From the NCBI RefSeq assembly GCF_937893305.1, contig NZ_CALBGN010000021.1, forward strand, positions 1-27,156: a DNA stretch of 27,156 nucleotides, written 5' to 3'. Below the pieces are notes generated by a model. The model ran no database searches. It was not told the DNA's origin and saw nothing but the letters and a program-made list of their open reading frames with translations. The position numbers were made by a program, and so were the translations under genes. The stretch's first letter is position 1. Each line of letters starts with the position of its first letter. Positions 23,457 to 27,156 of the stretch are shown here, piece by piece. This DNA comes from an uncultured Helicobacter sp. (lineage in GTDB: Bacteria; Campylobacterota; Campylobacteria; Campylobacterales; Helicobacteraceae).

Positions 23457-25039
23457 ATCTTTTAACCATTAAGTCTTTAAGTGTAGAATTCAATGGATTT
23501 TGTTTAAAAAACATTAATTTTTCTTTGAAAGAAGGGGAAGTTTTAGGGATCGTTGGAGAATCTGGAAGCGGGAAAACTTTACTTAGCCATTTAATTTTAA
23601 GACTTACAAGCAGCTATACATTGCAAAGTGGTGGAATTTATTATTTGGGGGAAAATCTTTTAGAAATTACGGAATCTAAAATGCAAAATTTACGCGGTCT
23701 TGAGATAGGATATGTATTTCAAGAACCACTTAGCGCATTAAATCCTTTGCAAAAAATCTATAAGCAACTTAGTGAAGCAATTTTAATTCACAATCCTAAG
23801 ATTACAAAAATGGCACTACAAGAGAGAATACAAGAACTATTACATAGCGTGCAACTCTCAAACAATGTTTTACAAGCCTATCCTTATGCACTAAGTGGAG
23901 GACAAAGACAGCGCATTTGCCTAGCAATCGCCCTAGCAAATCGTCCTAAAATTTTAATTGCCGATGAACCCACAACTGCACTAGACTCTACAACACAAGC
24001 GCAAATTATAGAGTTGTTAAAAAATCTGCAAAAAACACTTGGGCTTAGTGTGATTTTTATTAGTCATAATTTAGCAGTGGTGTCTAAAATATGCAAACGC
24101 GTGCTTGTAATGCAAAAAGGAGAAATCATTGAGATAGGCAAGAGAGAAGAAATTTTTAAAAATCCAAAAAATATTTACACTAAAACACTAGTTAATGCCC
24201 TAAAATTTAATTATAACACGGAATCTTTTAGTAAAGAATCAGTCTTAGAAACCAAGGATTTAAGCGTAAAATATCCTATAAAAAAGAATTTTTTTGGTAA
24301 AACATTGGAATCTTTTTTAGCTTTAGAACCTTTGAGCCTAACTTTAAGAAAAGGTGAGAGTTTAGGGATTATTGGAGAGTCTGGTAGTGGCAAAAGTAGC
24401 CTTGCTAATGCACTTTGTTACTTATTAGATAAAGATTGTATAGCCGGGGAAATCAAACTTTTAGGCAAAGATTTTTTAAATTTAAAGGGAAAGAATTTAA
24501 GAGAATTTCGTGCATGTATGCAACTAATTTTTCAAGATCCTTTTAGTTCATTGAATCCTAGAATGAGTGTTTTTGAGATTTTACAAGAAGGATTGCAAGC
24601 ACATTTTAATTTAAATAAGAAAGCACAAAAAGAGCGTATAGTAAAAACTTTAAACGATGTTGGATTGAGTTGTGATTTTTTAAAACGTTATCCCAATGAA
24701 TTAAGTGGCGGACAAAGACAAAGGGTGAGTCTTGCTAGAAGCTTGATTTTACACCCTAAGATTTTGATATTAGATGAGCCAACAAGCGCACTAGATTGTG
24801 CGACACAAGAGCAAATTTTAAAATTATTATTAAAACTACTTCAACAATATCAATTAAGTTACATTTGTATTAGTCATGATTTAAGCGTTATTGCAACGCT
24901 TTGTCAAAATGTTTTAGTGTTAAAAAATGGCAGGGTTTTAGAAAATGGGGCAACCAAAGAAGTCTTTAAAGCCCCTAAAGATTTATATGTTAAAAACCTT
25001 TTAGAAGCAAGTGTAATAGGAGAAATGTATGTATTTTAA
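23453..25039 (+). CDS. yejF: Peptide ABC transporter dual ATP-binding protein, YejF-like
   Basis: A fused protein of 528 residues with two complete nucleotide-binding domains. The first has Walker A GESGSGKT (35-42), signature LSGGQRQRICLAIAL and Walker B LIADEPTTALD. The second, from about residue 265, has Walker A GESGSGKS (about 307-314), LSGGQRQRVSLARSL and LILDEPTSALD. It powers import through YejBE and completes the yejABEF set. The start overlaps yejE by four bases; the end overlaps the following gene by 11 bases. Confidence 0.94.
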   Translation: MNLLTIKSLSVEFNGFCLKNINFSLKEGEVLGIVGESGSGKTLLSHLILRLTSSYTLQSGGIYYLGENLLEITESKMQNLRGLEIGYVFQEPLSALNPLQKIYKQLSEAILIHNPKITKMALQERIQELLHSVQLSNNVLQAYPYALSGGQRQRICLAIALANRPKILIADEPTTALDSTTQAQIIELLKNLQKTLGLSVIFISHNLAVVSKICKRVLVMQKGEIIEIGKREEIFKNPKNIYTKTLVNALKFNYNTESFSKESVLETKDLSVKYPIKKNFFGKTLESFLALEPLSLTLRKGESLGIIGESGSGKSSLANALCYLLDKDCIAGEIKLLGKDFLNLKGKNLREFRACMQLIFQDPFSSLNPRMSVFEILQEGLQAHFNLNKKAQKERIVKTLNDVGLSCDFLKRYPNELSGGQRQRVSLARSLILHPKILILDEPTSALDCATQEQILKLLLKLLQQYQLSYICISHDLSVIATLCQNVLVLKNGRVLENGATKEVFKAPKDLYVKNLLEASVIGEMYVF

Positions 25040-25616
25040 GCTTAAAATCTTTTTATTAGTTGGAATCTTAAATATGCAAAGCTTTGGGTTTAGTATCCCA
25101 CCTGTAAGCTTACAAGTCTTAATGAAACATATTTTTTCTCCTACGTATTTTAGCGTGTATAGCAAGGATTATGGAATGATGTATTGCCAGCTCTATGGGG
25201 TAGCAGCAGTTAGTAAAAGCTTCAAATGGGAGGGTTGTGAGATCTCGCCACAAGCATTAAAGGAAATGCGCCATTTTGCTATGCAGTATGCGCAAAACAA
25301 AATTAAACTAGAACAACAATTTCGTTTAGGCTATAAAAATGGTTGGTGTTTTTTACAAAAAGGTGGAAATCTCTTAAATGCAGAAGTTGTGCGTGATGGT
25401 TATGCAGTGGTGCAACATTTTGACTTAAGTGAAGAAAAAACATTAAATGACTTAGAGGAATTAGAATCTATTGCAAGAAGTGAAAAAAGGGGGCTTTGGA
25501 AAGAATGGGGCAAAGAAATGCAATGTCTAAAAACAGCATTAAAAGAAATTGCGCAAGTTGGACTTAAAGAGAGTTTGGAAAAAAGTATGGAGCTAAGAAT
25601 GCGCGCAATGGAATAA
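25029..25616 (+). CDS. Exported SNase-like (thermonuclease fold) protein with degenerate active site
   Basis: The 195-residue protein has a signal peptide (about 1-21, KLKIFLLVGILNMQSFGFS). The C-terminal half matches the staphylococcal-nuclease family: NLLNAEVVRDGYAVVQ (114-129) and LEELESIARSEKRGLWKEW (142-160). The region that should carry the catalytic Arg and Asp-x-Pro-Glu reads CQLYGVAAVSK (53-63), and the later Arg motif reads LGYKNGW (100-106), so the catalytic residues appear lost. A role in binding rather than cutting nucleic acid is possible. The start overlaps yejF, with AGGAGAA five bases upstream, so it is probably translated from the yej transcript. Confidence 0.75.
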   Translation: MYFKLKIFLLVGILNMQSFGFSIPPVSLQVLMKHIFSPTYFSVYSKDYGMMYCQLYGVAAVSKSFKWEGCEISPQALKEMRHFAMQYAQNKIKLEQQFRLGYKNGWCFLQKGGNLLNAEVVRDGYAVVQHFDLSEEKTLNDLEELESIARSEKRGLWKEWGKEMQCLKTALKEIAQVGLKESLEKSMELRMRAME

Positions 25617-25620
25617 AAAG

Positions 25621-25655
25621 TTGGAATCCAAAATGTTAAAATCTAAATGGATTCC
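25621..25655. terminator. Hairpin between the SNase-like gene and the convergent lipoprotein gene
   Basis: TTGGAATCC (25621-25629) pairs with GGATTCC (25649-25655): seven base pairs, extendable by a U-G wobble to the next G, with a 19-base loop. On the minus strand the stem is followed by AACTTTTT, a U-run that could end the lipoprotein transcript. Its right arm lies in the last codons of that gene. Confidence 0.5.
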
Positions 25656-26017
25656 GTATTTTGTGTATTTTTCGCGCTATTTTGATTGTTATTTAAGATT
25701 TCATTTAGATTTTCCATTTGCTTTTGTAAGAGTTCTTTTGTTTTGTTAGATTCTATGATTTTTCCAAGTTCATTTGCACCATCTTTTAGGATTTGTGTTT
25801 GTTTTTCTACAAATTCTTGCGTTTTGTTGCTTTCTAAAAAATCATTAAGTTTTTGTGCGTGAGAATTTAAAGTATCTTTTAATCCAGAATCTTGCATTGC
25901 ATTTTGTAAAGTCTGTCCAGCTTTATCTTCTAAATCTCTTAAACTCTGCTTATCACAGCCCATTAAAGAGAACATAAAAAACCCAAGAAGTAGTGGTGTT
26001 ACATAATTTTTCATCAT
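25643..26017 (-). CDS. Small repeat-containing lipoprotein, unknown
   Basis: The 124-residue product has a lipoprotein signal with lipobox SLMGC, so Cys21 is lipidated. The mature chain is highly charged and helical and contains a near-identical repeat: ESNKTQEFVEKQ (62-73) and ESNKTKELLQKQ (89-100), with a period of 27 residues. The C-terminus is Asn/Gln-rich. I do not recognise a family; amphipathic helical lipoproteins of this type often act as envelope spacers. The first of two adjacent ATGs is used; GGAG lies upstream of both. Confidence 0.75.
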   Translation of the reverse strand: MMKNYVTPLLLGFFMFSLMGCDKQSLRDLEDKAGQTLQNAMQDSGLKDTLNSHAQKLNDFLESNKTQEFVEKQTQILKDGANELGKIIESNKTKELLQKQMENLNEILNNNQNSAKNTQNTESI

Positions 26018-26048
26018 AAAAACTCCTTAAAATTTACAGAACTTAAGC

Positions 26049-26054
26049 TATAAT
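26049..26054 (+). promoter_or_regulatory. -10 box of pseI
   Basis: A perfect TATAAT lies 33 bases before the pseI start codon in the short divergent spacer. AAAGAGA serves as a weak ribosome site. Confidence 0.55.
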
Positions 26055-26087
26055 CTTAACCAAAAAAACTAGGAATTTAAAGAGAAA

Positions 26088-27101
26088 ATGCAAAATCGTA
26101 GAATTTTTTTAGTTGCTGAACTTTCTGCAAATCATAATCAAGACAAAAAATTAGCTTTGCAAACCATAAAAGCCGCTAAGGATTCTGGTGCCGATGCTAT
26201 TAAGTTGCAAACATATACGCCAGATTGTTTAACCTTAGATAGTGATTTAGAAGATTTTAAAATTAAAGGTACACTTTGGGAGGGTAGAAACTTCTATACG
26301 CTTTATAAAGAGGCAATGACGCCTTGGAAATGGCATAAAGAATTATTTGATTATGCAAGAGAACTAGGTTTGGTATGCTTTTCAAGTCCTTTTAGTAAAG
26401 AGGCAGTAGATTTTTTAGAAACATTAGAAAATCCAATTTATAAAGTTGCGTCTTTTGAAATTGTGGATTTGGAACTTATTAAGTATATGGCGCGTTTAGG
26501 TAAGCCTATGATATTATCAAAGGGGATTGCAACAAAAAATGAGATAAAAGAAGCGATTAAGGCTTGCAGAGAAGTTGGAAATAATTCTATTACACTTTTG
26601 CAATGCACAAGTTCTTATCCTGCTCCTTTAAATGGTGCAAATTTATCATTAATTCCACAACTTCAAAAAGATTTTGGAGTAGATGTTGGCTTATCAGATC
26701 ATACTTTAGGCATTACAGCTCCTATTGTTGCAGCTTCACTTGGTGCGCAAGTGATTGAGAAACATTTTATTTTGGAACGATCTTTAGGTGGAGTAGATAG
26801 TGCATTTAGCTTAGAACCTAAAGAATTTGCACAGATGGCACAGGCAGTTAGAGAAACAGAAGAGTTACTTGGGGATTCTACTTATGTTTTAAGTGAAAAA
26901 TCAAAAGCAGGACGCGTTTTTATGCGTTCATTATATGTGATAAAGGATATTAAAAAAGGAGAAGTTATAGAAGAAGAGGCAATAAAATCCATTCGTCCGG
27001 GCTATGGAATCGCTCCAAAATACTTAAAAGAAGTTATAGGTAAGCGTGCTAGCAAGGATTTATGGCGTGGTAAATCCTTGCAATTTGAAGATTATGAGTA
27101 A
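26088..27101 (+). CDS. pseI: Pseudaminic acid synthase
   Basis: NeuB-family enzyme that condenses phosphoenolpyruvate with 2,4-diacetamido-2,4,6-trideoxy-L-altrose to make pseudaminic acid, the sugar on Campylobacter and Helicobacter flagellins. The 337-residue protein has the TIM-barrel NeuB domain (about 1-255) with FLVAELSANHNQ (7-18), ADAIKLQTYTPD, FSSPFSKEAVDFLE and GLSDHTLG (201-208), and a C-terminal antifreeze-like SAF domain (about 278-337). NFYTLYKEAMTPWKWHKELF and LGGVDSAFSLEPKEF point to PseI rather than sialic acid (NeuB) or legionaminic acid synthase. Other pse genes are not in the window. Confidence 0.9.
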   Translation: MQNRRIFLVAELSANHNQDKKLALQTIKAAKDSGADAIKLQTYTPDCLTLDSDLEDFKIKGTLWEGRNFYTLYKEAMTPWKWHKELFDYARELGLVCFSSPFSKEAVDFLETLENPIYKVASFEIVDLELIKYMARLGKPMILSKGIATKNEIKEAIKACREVGNNSITLLQCTSSYPAPLNGANLSLIPQLQKDFGVDVGLSDHTLGITAPIVAASLGAQVIEKHFILERSLGGVDSAFSLEPKEFAQMAQAVRETEELLGDSTYVLSEKSKAGRVFMRSLYVIKDIKKGEVIEEEAIKSIRPGYGIAPKYLKEVIGKRASKDLWRGKSLQFEDYE

Positions 27102-27131
27102 TCATTTAATCTCCCCTTAAGCTTTTCTAGC

Positions 27132-27137
27132 TATAAT
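27132..27137 (+). promoter_or_regulatory. Possible -10 box for a gene beyond the right edge
   Basis: A perfect TATAAT lies 30 bases past the pseI stop, close to the window end. No start codon follows within the window. Confidence 0.35.
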
Positions 27138-27156
27138 TCCACTTCCTTTTTTGCGC

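Noticed and set aside
1..27156. CRISPR array, insertion sequence, toxin-antitoxin or anti-phage system
   Set aside because: No regularly spaced direct repeats, transposase, Cas or recognisable defence proteins appear on either strand.

Overview
The window is AT-rich, densely packed epsilonproteobacterial (Campylobacterota) DNA, most likely from a non-pylori Helicobacter. This rests on gene content: a TlpD-type cytosolic chemoreceptor with a zinc-binding CZB domain, a quinone-linked malate dehydrogenase, HypB/HypC with HypC starting Met-Cys-Leu-Ala, a pseudaminic acid synthase, a Helicobacter-style autotransporter remnant, and an FdhT/FdhU pair known from Campylobacter. Genus and species are inferred, not proven.

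Layout. 1-1547 (minus) is a decaying autotransporter gene broken by at least four single-base frameshifts and open at the left edge. 1567-3990 (minus) is ppsA, and purL (4182-6392) diverges from it. A small exported protein of unknown function overlaps the purL 3' end. A TATAAT box at 6816 begins a tightly packed run to 12693: azlC-azlD (branched-chain amino acid export), an ArsC/YffB-like thioredoxin-fold protein, an SH3/NlpC-P60 lipoprotein, a metal-type ABC ATPase, mqo, the ABC-3 permease, and a small one-helix membrane protein. It ends in a hairpin terminator. tRNA-Leu(CAA) follows at 12786-12872, then about 400 bp of apparently eroded DNA, then the fdhT-fdhU pair. fdhT carries a one-base frameshift in a T7 tract. 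ribA-moeA (minus) converges on fdhU with a 4-bp overlap; hypB-hypC diverge from ribA. tlpD and a PepSY-TM gene lie on the minus strand. A complete yejABEF peptide ABC operon follows with a trailing SNase-like gene, then a minus-strand repeat lipoprotein and a divergent pseI.

How the genes fit together. Several genes serve metal-enzyme maturation: fdhTU (selenium-dependent formate dehydrogenase), moeA (molybdenum cofactor), hypBC (NiFe hydrogenase). This suits a formate/H2-oxidising microaerophile feeding electrons to quinones, as mqo also does. YejABEF and AzlCD handle peptides and amino acids; PpsA supports gluconeogenesis.

The most unusual signal is not a gene. The octamer TTGGAATC (or its complement) occurs 20 times by hand count, where roughly one is expected. 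It appears in different codon phases, and every intergenic copy lies in a hairpin just downstream of a gene, including one inverted pair. That pattern resembles DNA-uptake or Chi-type genome motifs and is the best candidate here for something undescribed.
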